Assembly (NCBI GenBank): GCA_001898225.1
Contig: MKTJ01000054.1
Span: 1 to 64,000, forward strand
DNA: 64,000 nt
DNA from: Chloroflexi bacterium 54-19
GTDB lineage: Bacteria; Chloroflexota; Chloroflexia; Chloroheliales; Chloroheliaceae
Direction of reading: 5' to 3'
Below the pieces are notes generated by a model that ran no database searches, was not told the origin of the DNA, and saw nothing but the letters and a program-made list of their open reading frames with translations. A program made the translations under genes and the position numbers. Positions 51,625 to 59,572 of this stretch are shown here, in pieces (position 1 is the stretch's first letter; each line of letters opens with the position of its first letter).

Positions 51625-52725
51625 TTAGTACAATTCTACTTCAAGGCGGTGCCAGGCGTTATTCATATAGCCCTTAAAATTCCAGAGGGCGGCCATATCG
51701 GACGGCTGCCGGTTTCCGGCGGCATCGGTGGCCCGGACGATCAGTTGGTGGCGGCCCGGCGGCAACTGCAAGGTGGTCCGCCATAAACGCCAGGTCCAGG
51801 GACTGCGACTATTTTCTAACGGCGCGGCAACCATGTCAACCACCTGCCAGTTCTGACCACCATCCCAGGACAATTCAACCATCTCGACCGGGGCATCTTC
51901 CCCACCCTGGGCGTAACCTTCCACCACCAGGGGTTGTTCCGCCGGTAAGGCCGTCCCGGCCTGCGGTCTGGTTATGACCGAATTGACTACCAGGGCCGCC
52001 AGGGCTTCCGGCCGGGTCCAATCGGCCTCATCCGGTCCTACCTCCGGCGGGAAGACCTTGTAGGCTCTGGTCTGAAAGAAGTTGCCGGAAGGTTCGCGGT
52101 CCAGCCGGATATGACCGAGCCATTTCACGCTGCGAGCCCCGATGTAGCCCGGCACCACCGCCCGCAAGGGGAAGCCGTGTTCGAAAGCCAGGGGTTGAGC
52201 GTTAAGCTGGTAGGCCAGGAGCACTTCCTCCTGGCAGGCTTTATCCAACGGGATAGAGCCGCCAAACCCAAAAGTGCGCCCTTCCTTCTCGACTGTATCG
52301 AGACCGTCAAAGAGGACATGGCGGGCGGACGGTTGCGCTCCCGCCTCGGCCAGCAAATCACCCAGCCGCAGACCCCGCCAGACACCCGTGCTGATGGCGT
52401 CGAGGGTCCACTGCACCTCGCCGCTTACCGGCTTTATCGCCTGTAGCTCGGCCCGGCGGTTGCCCGCGCACTGGATGGTCGCAGTCACCTCATAGGCCGG
52501 AAACCGGCTTTGTAGCTCATCCAGGGTCAGCTCCAGGGGCCGCTCGACCAGACCGTCTACGACCAGCCGGTAACCTGACGGGTCAACCACCGGGATATTG
52601 CCATGACTGCGAATAAAGAAACGCTCGGCTGGCGTAATAAACTCCTGGCCGAGCAACGCAACGGGCGCCCCGGCGTTAAGCGGCTGCTCTGATTTAATGG
52701 TTAAACTGGTATCTTTATCGGTCAA
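51625..52725 (-). CDS. Sulfite-oxidase-like molybdenum-cofactor oxidoreductase
   Basis: The protein has 366 residues. The molybdopterin-binding domain reads GNIPVVDPSGYRLVVDGLV then TIQCAGNRR, whose Cys86 is the molybdenum ligand. IGARSVKWLGHIRL and a C-terminal dimerisation domain (VEGYAQGGEDAPVEMVELSWDGGQNW) follow. There is no heme domain and no visible Tat or Sec signal, so it is likely cytoplasmic, unlike many periplasmic relatives. Its TTG start overlaps the TGA of the PAPS synthase gene (TTGA, 52725-52722), meaning coupled translation. It could oxidise sulfite to sulfate for that enzyme; the electron acceptor is unknown. Confidence 0.75.
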   Translation of the reverse strand: MTDKDTSLTIKSEQPLNAGAPVALLGQEFITPAERFFIRSHGNIPVVDPSGYRLVVDGLVERPLELTLDELQSRFPAYEVTATIQCAGNRRAELQAIKPVSGEVQWTLDAISTGVWRGLRLGDLLAEAGAQPSARHVLFDGLDTVEKEGRTFGFGGSIPLDKACQEEVLLAYQLNAQPLAFEHGFPLRAVVPGYIGARSVKWLGHIRLDREPSGNFFQTRAYKVFPPEVGPDEADWTRPEALAALVVNSVITRPQAGTALPAEQPLVVEGYAQGGEDAPVEMVELSWDGGQNWQVVDMVAAPLENSRSPWTWRLWRTTLQLPPGRHQLIVRATDAAGNRQPSDMAALWNFKGYMNNAWHRLEVELY

Positions 52726-54428
52726 TTCGGTAATAATAATCCTTGCTCTTCCAGGTAAGAGATAATACGGTAGGCGTTCTCCTCAGGCGTAACGCTAACC
52801 GTGTGGAGGTGTAATTCCGGCTGGACGGGCGCCTCGTAGGGGTCGTCAATCCCGGTAAAGCCGGTGATTTCACCGCGCCGGGCCTTGGCGTACATCCCCT
52901 TAATATCGCGCTGCTCGCAGACTTCCAGCGGCGTATCCACAAAGACCTCGATAAAATTCTCGCCGACCCGGTTGCGGGCTTCGTTGCGGGCGGCCCGGAA
53001 CGGGCTAATCGCGGCGCAGATGACGGCTCCGCCGTGCCGGGTAATCTCCCCGGCCACGAACCCGATCCGCTCGATATTGGTGTCGCGGTCTTCCCGGCTG
53101 AAGCCAAGCCCCCTGGAAAGATGGGTCCGCACCACGTCACCGTCCAGGACGGTGGCCTGGCGGCCTCGTTCGAGCAAGAGGACTGTCAGAATCTCGGAGA
53201 TGGTCGTCTTTCCGGCCCCGCTCAGGCCGGTAAACCAGACCGTAAAGCCCTGGCGGTGGCGCGGCGGGTAAATCTCCGAAAGAATATCCGAGGTTTCGGG
53301 GCGAGTAAACCAGCCGGGCAACTGCTTGCCCTTCGCCAGGTACTGCTCGCGCACCTGCGTCCCGGAAATCCTTGCCACCTGTGCGCCTTCGGGGATGTGG
53401 TCTTCCTCGGCGTATTCGTCCCGGTCGGACAGGTAGACCAGTTCCTTAAAGGGGACCATCGTCACGCCAATTTCGGAAGAATAGCGGGAGACCAGCTCCT
53501 GGGCATCGTAGGGGCCATAAAAAGGCTTGCCGGTGCTGTCCTTGCCCGGCCCGGCGTGGTCGCGCCCGACAATAAAGTGGGTCACGCCGTGGTTACGCCG
53601 GATAATGGCGTGCCAGAGGGCCTCACGCGGCCCGCCCATCCGCATCGCCAGCGGCAAAAGGCTGAGCAGAGTGCTTTCAGGGTCGTAATACTTGCGGGCC
53701 AGGGTGCTGTAGATACGGACCCGGCTGTAATAGTCGACGTCGCCCGGCTTGGTCAGGCCAACCACCGGGTGCAGGAGGAAACTCCCGCCCACTTCGGCGG
53801 CGGCGCGTTTGGTGAGTTCTTCGTGGACCCGGTGCAGAGGGTTGCGGGTCTGGAAGGCCACGACCTGCGCGTTGCCCATCTTTTCCAGGATTGCCCGGAC
53901 CTGGGCCGGGGTCCGGCGCAAGTCGGCAAAATCGTAATAGTGGGGCAAACTTAACACCTGCAAGGGGCCGGACAAATTGATGGTGCCCCAGCGCGACATC
54001 TCGCTGACGGTCGGGTGTTTGGGGTCGGTCGTACCGAAAACGGCCTGGGCCTCTTTTTGCAAATCGACGCTGTAGGCTTCATCTATCCGCATAATGGCGA
54101 GCAGATTGTTGCGGCTATCGCGCAGGGTTATTTCGGTGCCCGGCTCGTATTTCTTATCGCTGGGCAGCGTAATCGGCATCGGAAAGACCGTGCCGTCGGC
54201 CAACCGCATCTCGGATAGCACTCGCTCGTAATCGGCCTGACCCATGAAGCGGTCGAGCGGCGAGAAGGCGCCGGTCGCCAGCAGTTCAAGGTCGCACAGG
54301 GAGCGGGTGGAAATTTGGAGAGAGGGTAAGTGATTGGCTCGTTCGATAAGGGTCGCGCGTTCGTCTTCCGGGACCAGGAGGTCTACCAGGTGTCCCCCGT
54401 AAGGAGGTATTAGAATTGATTCGGACAT
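52722..54428 (-). CDS. Bifunctional sulfate adenylyltransferase / adenylylsulfate kinase (PAPS synthase)
   Basis: The protein has 568 residues and makes the sulfate donor PAPS from sulfate and two ATP. Residues 1-390 are ATP sulfurylase, with QTRNPLHR (193-200) and GRDHAGPGKD (about 288). Residues 398-568 are APS kinase, with P-loop GLSGAGKT (401-408), DGDVVRTHLSRGLGFSREDRD and ISPFRAARNEAR. Both sets of motifs look complete. It supplies the three sulfotransferases in this locus. A promoter lies at 54470-54498 and the downstream sulfite oxidase gene overlaps its stop by four bases. The family is often called CysNC-independent Sat-CysC. Confidence 0.9.
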   Translation of the reverse strand: MSESILIPPYGGHLVDLLVPEDERATLIERANHLPSLQISTRSLCDLELLATGAFSPLDRFMGQADYERVLSEMRLADGTVFPMPITLPSDKKYEPGTEITLRDSRNNLLAIMRIDEAYSVDLQKEAQAVFGTTDPKHPTVSEMSRWGTINLSGPLQVLSLPHYYDFADLRRTPAQVRAILEKMGNAQVVAFQTRNPLHRVHEELTKRAAAEVGGSFLLHPVVGLTKPGDVDYYSRVRIYSTLARKYYDPESTLLSLLPLAMRMGGPREALWHAIIRRNHGVTHFIVGRDHAGPGKDSTGKPFYGPYDAQELVSRYSSEIGVTMVPFKELVYLSDRDEYAEEDHIPEGAQVARISGTQVREQYLAKGKQLPGWFTRPETSDILSEIYPPRHRQGFTVWFTGLSGAGKTTISEILTVLLLERGRQATVLDGDVVRTHLSRGLGFSREDRDTNIERIGFVAGEITRHGGAVICAAISPFRAARNEARNRVGENFIEVFVDTPLEVCEQRDIKGMYAKARRGEITGFTGIDDPYEAPVQPELHLHTVSVTPEENAYRIISYLEEQGLLLPN

Positions 54429-54469
54429 TCGTTGTGTTTCTATGTTTCTTTTTCAGGTTTAGACAGCTA

Positions 54470-54498
54470 ATTATAAAACTCAAAAGAATTGCGCTCAA
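54470..54498 (-). promoter_or_regulatory. Promoter for the PAPS synthase-sulfite oxidase operon
   Basis: On the minus strand, TTGAGC (54498-54493), a 17-base spacer and TATAAT (54475-54470), about 40 bases before the ATG at 54428. Confidence 0.6.
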
Positions 54499-54785
54499 AA
54501 ACAAGCAGAAAAGTGTACCAGCAATATTTACAATCTACTTTGATTGAAACTGGTGGGCCGTAGTAAGCAAGGTAAGTATATTATAGCTACATTAAAGCGT
54601 CAAACCCAATATGGTAAATACGAATTATCCTTTAAATTCCGGGACTTGTTATTTCAACCGCACAGACCCGAACGAGCAGGGCAGACCAACCGCAGCCGCT
54701 CCCCCTGGTCGCAAAATTGCCGCAAGCCGCACCAAACGCAGATGCACCAAAAACCGGGACCGTTGCTACCCGGCCTGGCGTTGAA
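54499..54785. other. Gap between PAPS synthase promoter and the sulfotransferase gene
   Basis: A plus-strand frame (54544-54789) exists but has no recognisable features, no ribosome binding site and a composition unlike a gene, so no gene is called. Confidence 0.4.
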
Positions 54786-55574
54786 TTAGTGCCTCCAGGC
54801 AGTTAAATCCCAGCCCAGGAGTTGTTCTAACTCGGTTATATCAGCCTCATAAAGCTTCAAGAGTTCGGCCCGGATATGCCCTTCCAGGGGCGGATTTGCC
54901 CCCTCAAAAATCTTCTCCGGCCCGATGGAAGGGTCATTCGGCACGCCCAGGAAGTCAAATATTTTTTGCAGGGTTTCAGAGTGCTGCTTTAACAACTCTT
55001 CGTTACGCAGGAACAAAATCTGCTCGCGCGGGAAATAGTTGAGTAAATTTTTGATCTGACCGGCATAAAAGCCTCGCGATTTATAGGAGTAGATAGTGGT
55101 CGGGCCGGTGAAAATATAATTCTGGGCGACTGCGCCCAACCGGATTTCTTCTACCCGCAGCGCATTGTAAAAAGGCAGGTATTCCTTTTCCATTCGCACA
55201 ATCATGTTGTAATGCGAGTAAGCTCGCTCCACCGGATGACGCAGCATAACTATCAATTTTAAGGCCGGGTTGTACTCTTTAAGACGCGGCGCTACCCGGG
55301 GAAGAAACATGTAGCAGGGATTAGCTTCGCCAATCATTTTTACAGCCGGTTTTCTCTCAGGCTCAAAAAAACTATGATAGGCTGAATAATCGGGCTGGCC
55401 GTTTCCAAACAAATTCTCCTGGTCGAAGAAATGGGTCTCTTTAATGGGCGCCATGTGTATTTCGGCGTGCTTATCTAGAAAATGATTCAGGGCGGTCGTG
55501 CCACCTTTGTGGGTACCGACTATCATAAAATTAACCAGCGGAGTAGTCTGGTTTGTCAAAGAATTCCGGGTCAT
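54786..55574 (-). CDS. Sulfotransferase
   Basis: The protein has about 262 residues. FMIVGTHKGGTTAL is the 5'-phosphosulfate-binding loop and LIVMLRHPVERAYSHYN the 3'-phosphate-binding segment, as in the heparan N-sulfotransferase-like group. HMAPIKETHFFD is another conserved part. It needs PAPS and acts in the cytoplasm. The frame starts at TTG 55589, but ATG 55574 is the better start. It lies beside the PAPS synthase gene on the same strand. Its substrate is probably the glycan of this locus. Confidence 0.8.
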   Translation of the reverse strand: MTRNSLTNQTTPLVNFMIVGTHKGGTTALNHFLDKHAEIHMAPIKETHFFDQENLFGNGQPDYSAYHSFFEPERKPAVKMIGEANPCYMFLPRVAPRLKEYNPALKLIVMLRHPVERAYSHYNMIVRMEKEYLPFYNALRVEEIRLGAVAQNYIFTGPTTIYSYKSRGFYAGQIKNLLNYFPREQILFLRNEELLKQHSETLQKIFDFLGVPNDPSIGPEKIFEGANPPLEGHIRAELLKLYEADITELEQLLGWDLTAWRH

Positions 55575-55684
55575 AATTTTTAGACACAATCGTTTTTTGT
55601 CTTAGGCTTATAAAATCAATACCAGAGCCGTAGGGTAGGGCGAATTGCAGGTTGGGACTGAGGTGAAGAACCTGCCAAACAGTT

Positions 55685-56182
55685 TTAGCTTTGGGCAGAG
55701 ATAGCACGGAGAGAATGAATATAGGCGTCCTTTTCGTGGAGCAGACCGCGCAATTTCTGGAGTTCCTCTAGCAGGCTGGCAATATAGGCATCTTTTACCC
55801 CGATTGAGTGGTTGAGTTTTAACCGCTCTTCCTCAAGGCTAAGCGAGTAGGCATCCTTTTGCTCTATCATACTCCTTAGCTGGCCGACCTCTTTTTGCAG
55901 GCTGGCAATATAGGTATCTTTTACCCCGATATTATCGAATAAGCTTTGTTGCTCACCTAAAAGACTGGCAATGTATTTATCTTTTATTTCCAGTGCTTTT
56001 AAGGCAACGAGCAATTGCTGGGAATGTTCGGCCAGGGAATTCTGGACCGTAGCTAAAAAAGTTATCGCGTTATCTCTCTCAAGCCGTAAATTATGTAGCT
56101 CACCAGCAAGTTCAGGATTAGAAAAAGCTACCTGGGCTGAAAGCTCTTCCTGTTTATTCAAGTCACAACCCTTTCTATTCAC
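55685..56182 (-). CDS. Coiled-coil protein made of 21-residue repeats
   Basis: The protein has 165 residues. After about 65 residues of helix come four exact-length 21-residue units and a partial fifth, each beginning KDxYIxSL (EIKDKYIASLL, GVKDTYIASLQ, EQKDAYSLSLE, GVKDAYIASLL, EKDAYIHSLR). Twenty-one residues are three heptads, so a continuous coiled coil is expected. Function unknown; it may scaffold the glycan enzymes, as the fusion enzymes and the broken methyltransferase also end in coiled coils. The start is GTG (56182); a TTG at 56161 with AAAGGG upstream is an alternative. Confidence 0.6.
   Translation of the reverse strand: MNRKGCDLNKQEELSAQVAFSNPELAGELHNLRLERDNAITFLATVQNSLAEHSQQLLVALKALEIKDKYIASLLGEQQSLFDNIGVKDTYIASLQKEVGQLRSMIEQKDAYSLSLEEERLKLNHSIGVKDAYIASLLEELQKLRGLLHEKDAYIHSLRAISAQS
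55781..55945. repeat. Near-identical DNA repeats coding the coiled coil
   Basis: A block reading GGCTGGCAATATAGG-Y-ATCTTTTACCCCGAT occurs at about 55777-55806 and 55907-55936, the DNA basis of the 21-residue protein repeats. Such repeats can change copy number. Confidence 0.6.
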
Positions 56183-56451
56183 TTATCTTCTATTTGTTTT
56201 CCGACTCTCTCACAACCTGACAAACACAAAACTGGCCGTATACCAGGTCGGATTTTCAAGATTGTAACATAAATACAGACCGAAAAATTCCTGTCAGGCT
56301 AAATTTTTCTTTGGTCGTGTATGGTTGGGTTCGGAGTTTTAGTTTGGTAAAGGGATATGTAGTTTGGATGACGCCTTCGAACCCTTTTGAGCGTTTGAGA
56401 AAGAAGTCTCCATCTCACCGCCAGGAGAGTAGATACTCGAAGGCGGGTCAG
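56183..56451. other. Intergenic region with a 9-bp inverted repeat
   Basis: CGCCTTCGA (56372-56380) and TCGAAGGCG (56437-56445) are perfect inverted arms spaced 56 bases apart, next to the stop of the minus-strand glycosyltransferase at 56452. No gene seen. Confidence 0.35.
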
Positions 56452-57453
56452 TTAGTTGCGGGTGGAAGGGGCAACACCGGAAGACACCTCCCCCAGCGGG
56501 GCCGGGGCGGGAATCGCCTCCGGGCTGGGTTGCTGGATGACCTGGTCCACCAGGTAGAGCGGGCGGTGCCGGGACTGGTCAAAGTTGCGCCACAGGTATT
56601 CCCCGACGATACCGAGCATGAGTAGCTGCATCCCGGCGGTTATCAGGACGACTACCATGAGGGCAGTCCAGCCTTCGACCGGGATATTGCCAAAGAACTT
56701 GGCTAGCAGGACTACCAGGCTGTAGACCAGCCCGACAAAGGCCAGGAAAACGCCCAGGGCCGAGCAGAGCCGCAAAGGGAGATAGGAGAAGGCGGTAAAG
56801 GCGTCGGCGAAATATTTGAGCTTGCGGGTTAAGTTCCAGCGTGACTTGCCGTGCTGGCGCTCCTGGCGGTGATAGTAGATAAGCTCGTACTCAAAGCCGG
56901 TCCAGACCAAAAGGCCGGGCAGGTGGGTATTTTTCTCGGCACACTGAATGACCACGTTGACGACCTGGCGGTCAATCAGAAAACAGTCAAAACCGCCCCG
57001 CGGGTATTTCTTCAGGGCAAAATTGCGGAAAAGGACATTAAATACCCCGGCGGGAAGACGTGTACTCAGGGGGTCGTCCCGCTCGTTGCGGGCCGCGAAG
57101 ACCATGCGTGTCCCCTTTTTCCACAGGGGGACCATCTCGTGAATCAGTTCGGGCGGGTCTTGCAGGTCGGCGGAGATAATCACGACGGCGTCGCCGGTAG
57201 CGTAGCCTATCCCGGCCAACTGGGCGTTGGTCGAGCCAAAATTGCGGACCAGTTTTATGACTTTAACCCGCGTATCTTTACGGCTGATTTCCTGCAAGAC
57301 CTGAAAGGAACGATCACCGGAGCCATCGTCCACAAAGATAAACTCGAAGGCGAATTCGCCCTGGACGGTGGCGCAATCGGAGAGTCGCTGGTGCAGTAAG
57401 GCCAGGCTGCCTTCATTATAGTAGACGGGAACGACGACTGAAATTTTTTGCAC
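56452..57453 (-). CDS. Glycosyltransferase family 2, polyprenyl-phosphate transferase type
   Basis: The protein has 333 residues. The GT-A domain starts SVVVPVYYNEGSL, with FVDDGSGDRSF and the metal-binding SADLQDPPE. Two C-terminal helices (about 235-257 and 267-290) and MLGIVGEYLWRNFDQSR make it like ArnC/GtrB. It likely loads a sugar on undecaprenyl phosphate. It is five bases past the hexapeptide acyltransferase, hence co-transcribed. It is a second enzyme of this type, along with 23389. Confidence 0.8.
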   Translation of the reverse strand: MQKISVVVPVYYNEGSLALLHQRLSDCATVQGEFAFEFIFVDDGSGDRSFQVLQEISRKDTRVKVIKLVRNFGSTNAQLAGIGYATGDAVVIISADLQDPPELIHEMVPLWKKGTRMVFAARNERDDPLSTRLPAGVFNVLFRNFALKKYPRGGFDCFLIDRQVVNVVIQCAEKNTHLPGLLVWTGFEYELIYYHRQERQHGKSRWNLTRKLKYFADAFTAFSYLPLRLCSALGVFLAFVGLVYSLVVLLAKFFGNIPVEGWTALMVVVLITAGMQLLMLGIVGEYLWRNFDQSRHRPLYLVDQVIQQPSPEAIPAPAPLGEVSSGVAPSTRN

Positions 57454-57458
57454 CGGGT

Positions 57459-58256
57459 TTACACCTGTTCCTGTTCCTGCTCTTGTTCCTGTTCGGATTC
57501 AGCCTCGCGAATATCTATATCGCGGGCGGGGTCCGAAACAAACTTCTTAAACCGGGCCGGTACGCCCATCACGACCGTATGCGGCTCAACGTCCCTGGTG
57601 ACGACCGCTCCCGCGCCTATAATAGCGTTCTTGCCGATGGTCACGCCCGGTAAAATGGCGACGGCCACCCCTATCATCACGCCGTCCGCGATATAAGGGC
57701 CCTGGACCCGGTCGTCGGAATAGCCTTTGCCGCCCAGCATGTTGTCGTTGGTGGTCAGGACACCGCCCGAAATGAAGACATCGTTGCCAATCCGCATGTT
57801 CCCGGCCAGCCAGGAATGGTCCATAACCTTGGTGCGGTCTCCGACCTGGCAGTTGTAGTTGACCGTGACGTGACGGCCAATAACCGAACGGGTGCCGATG
57901 CGCGACTTCTCCCGGATAGAAGCGCCGTCACCAATCAGGCTGGCTTCCCCGATTTCGACGTCATAATAGACGACCGCGCCCGGTCCGATGGAGACCTGGG
58001 GTCCGATGACCGTTCTGGCCTCGAAGGAGATGGGCCGGGCCAGCACCCCTTTGACGCTTTTCGGTTCTTTGCCGATATAGGCACCGGGGAAAATCTCCAC
58101 GTCGTCGCCGATTATCACCCCGGTCTCTATCACCACATGGGGATGCACAATCACGTTATTACCTAGCCGGACGCCAGGGCGGATTACAGCAAACTCTTTA
58201 ACGGTTACACCGGTGCCTATATCGGTGGTTTCGACTACTGCGAGCTGGCTTAGCAT
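57459..58256 (-). CDS. Hexapeptide-repeat N-acyltransferase (left-handed beta-helix)
   Basis: The protein has 265 residues. Isoleucine/valine-rich hexapeptide repeats (VIRPGVRLGNNVIVHPHVVIETGVIIG...) fill residues 20-215. The layout resembles UDP-sugar N-acetyltransferases such as WbpD/WlbB and LpxA-like proteins. A conserved acetyl-CoA-site His (MDHSWLAGN) is visible. It probably acylates an amino sugar nucleotide. The C-terminus ends in EQEQEQEQEQV, a low-complexity tail encoded by repeats of a CTGTTC-type unit. ATG is preceded by GAGGAATT. A promoter lies at 58363-58391 on the minus strand. Confidence 0.75.
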   Translation of the reverse strand: MLSQLAVVETTDIGTGVTVKEFAVIRPGVRLGNNVIVHPHVVIETGVIIGDDVEIFPGAYIGKEPKSVKGVLARPISFEARTVIGPQVSIGPGAVVYYDVEIGEASLIGDGASIREKSRIGTRSVIGRHVTVNYNCQVGDRTKVMDHSWLAGNMRIGNDVFISGGVLTTNDNMLGGKGYSDDRVQGPYIADGVMIGVAVAILPGVTIGKNAIIGAGAVVTRDVEPHTVVMGVPARFKKFVSDPARDIDIREAESEQEQEQEQEQV

Positions 58257-58314
58257 AATTCCTCGGAGACTAGACTAGAATAGAATGAGTAGGATTGTCG
58301 ATATAATAAAAGAA

Positions 58315-58343
58315 CTGCCACCTGGCTAGTTGGTATATAATAT
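58315..58343 (+). promoter_or_regulatory. Possible upstream promoter for the ABC exporter genes
   Basis: CTGCCA (58315-58320), a 17-base spacer and TATAAT (58338-58343) on the plus strand. Confidence 0.35.
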
Positions 58344-58362
58344 AGCGACCTTACAGGTTAAA

Positions 58363-58391
58363 AATAGCACACCGCCCCTTTACGGTCAACT
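58363..58391 (-). promoter_or_regulatory. Promoter for the hexapeptide acyltransferase operon
   Basis: On the minus strand TTGACC (58391-58386), a 17-base spacer and TATTTT (58368-58363) with an extended TGC element. Confidence 0.5.
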
Positions 58392-58454
58392 AGGTCAAAA
58401 ATACCGGTGGTAGGCCCCTGACAGGGCCAAAGCGTCCTTAAAAAATAAAAATGT

Positions 58455-58483
58455 TTGACAATACCCCTACCTCGAATTATACT
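58455..58483 (+). promoter_or_regulatory. Strong promoter for the ABC exporter genes
   Basis: A perfect TTGACA (58455-58460), a 17-base spacer and TATACT (58478-58483). The leader to the permease start at 58651 is about 160 bases and contains a hairpin (TTCTGGCAG 58587-58595 with CTGCCGGAA 58612-58620) just upstream of the Shine-Dalgarno. Confidence 0.6.
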
Positions 58484-58650
58484 TATGTCAAGGGGTCGGG
58501 ATAAAGTGCTCACAAAATTATAGTAAACTTACTGCTTGCTGCAACTTTTTGAAAAGTCCAAGCGTTATCATTCATACAAATAGGAATTCTGGCAGCTTCT
58601 AAGCTCGAAAACTGCCGGAAACGATTGTCAGATTTAGAAGGAGAAGTTCC

Positions 58651-59571
58651 ATAGCCAGAGTAAGCCCAGCCCAACCCGCAAAACTGGGTGGCTTTGATAC
58701 CAGCCGCACATCTATCCGGCACCAACTTAACGACCTTGTCAGCTATCGCGAACTGATAAAACTCTTAACTTTCAACGATGTAAAACTGCGATACAAAGGT
58801 TCAATCCTGGGGTTCTTGTGGTCCCTTATCAACCCCCTGCTGATGATGTGCGTTTTTTATATCGTCTTTATTGTGCTTTTACCGCCTTCGGTAGACCCCA
58901 ACTGCAGCCAGACACCCCCCGTGGGAGCCAGCAGCGTCTCTATCCAGGCTGCCCAGCAATGCAAAATTGCCCATAATTACGCCCCGTTTATCCTGATCGG
59001 GATCCTCGCCTGGAACTTCACGGCTGGTTCGGTCATGACCGGCATGCATTCGCTGTTGCACAACGCCTCTATCGCCAAAAAGGTTTACTTCCCCCGCGAA
59101 GTCCTGACTATCTCCGCCGTGCTGGCCCAGTTTGTCAATTACCTGCTGGCGCTCATTCCCCTGACGGTGGTCCTGTTGGTGAGCGGGCTGGTGCCGGGCC
59201 GGTACGCCTTTATCCTGCCGATTATCTTTTTGTCACACATCCTGTTTTTAATCGGGTTAGCCATGATACTGTCTATCGCGGTGCTCTATTTCCGCGACCT
59301 GGCCGTCATAATGGAAGTGGTCATCCAGGCCTGGTTCTTCCTGTCGCCCGTTATCTACAGTATGGACCAGATTTATAAAGACCAGGCGGCCATCGTTTAC
59401 TGGCTCAATCCTGTTGCTTCGTACATCCAGACCTACCGGACCCTCCTTTTCTTCAATTACGACCCGGGTTTCGACTTTACCCTGCGGACCGTCCTTACCG
59501 GGGTAATTATGTTTGTAATAGGTTACGCTTTCTTTATGTTCAAACGTAAACAAATCGGGGAGATGCTTTAA
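58651..59571 (+). CDS. ABC-2 type polysaccharide exporter permease (Wzm/TagG-type), likely ATA start
   Basis: About 306 residues with about six transmembrane helices. The family's N-terminal cytoplasmic segment (YRELIKLLTFNDVKLRYKGS, then LGFLWSLINPLLMM) is present but begins upstream of the first TTG (58816). The open frame reaches back to 58603 and contains no ATG, GTG or TTG before 58816. ATA at 58651 has AAGGAG at 58638-58643, seven bases upstream, so it is the most likely start. The C-terminal half (SPVIYSMDQIYKD...LNPVASYIQTYR) is typical. It forms a transporter with the ATPase gene that starts one base after its stop, and exports lipid-linked glycan. Confidence 0.75.
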   Translation: MARVSPAQPAKLGGFDTSRTSIRHQLNDLVSYRELIKLLTFNDVKLRYKGSILGFLWSLINPLLMMCVFYIVFIVLLPPSVDPNCSQTPPVGASSVSIQAAQQCKIAHNYAPFILIGILAWNFTAGSVMTGMHSLLHNASIAKKVYFPREVLTISAVLAQFVNYLLALIPLTVVLLVSGLVPGRYAFILPIIFLSHILFLIGLAMILSIAVLYFRDLAVIMEVVIQAWFFLSPVIYSMDQIYKDQAAIVYWLNPVASYIQTYRTLLFFNYDPGFDFTLRTVLTGVIMFVIGYAFFMFKRKQIGEML

Positions 59572-59572
59572 T

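Noticed and set aside
53034..53954. Long plus-strand frame (306 codons) opposite the PAPS synthase gene
   Set aside because: It is antisense to a gene with full catalytic motifs; its protein has no recognisable features and is the usual GC-driven shadow.
54544..54789. 81-codon frame between PAPS synthase and sulfotransferase genes
   Set aside because: No ribosome binding site, low-complexity basic protein, no family resemblance.
58510..58725. 71-codon minus-strand frame over the leader of the exporter permease
   Set aside because: It lies opposite the leader and the conserved permease N-terminus and has no family features.
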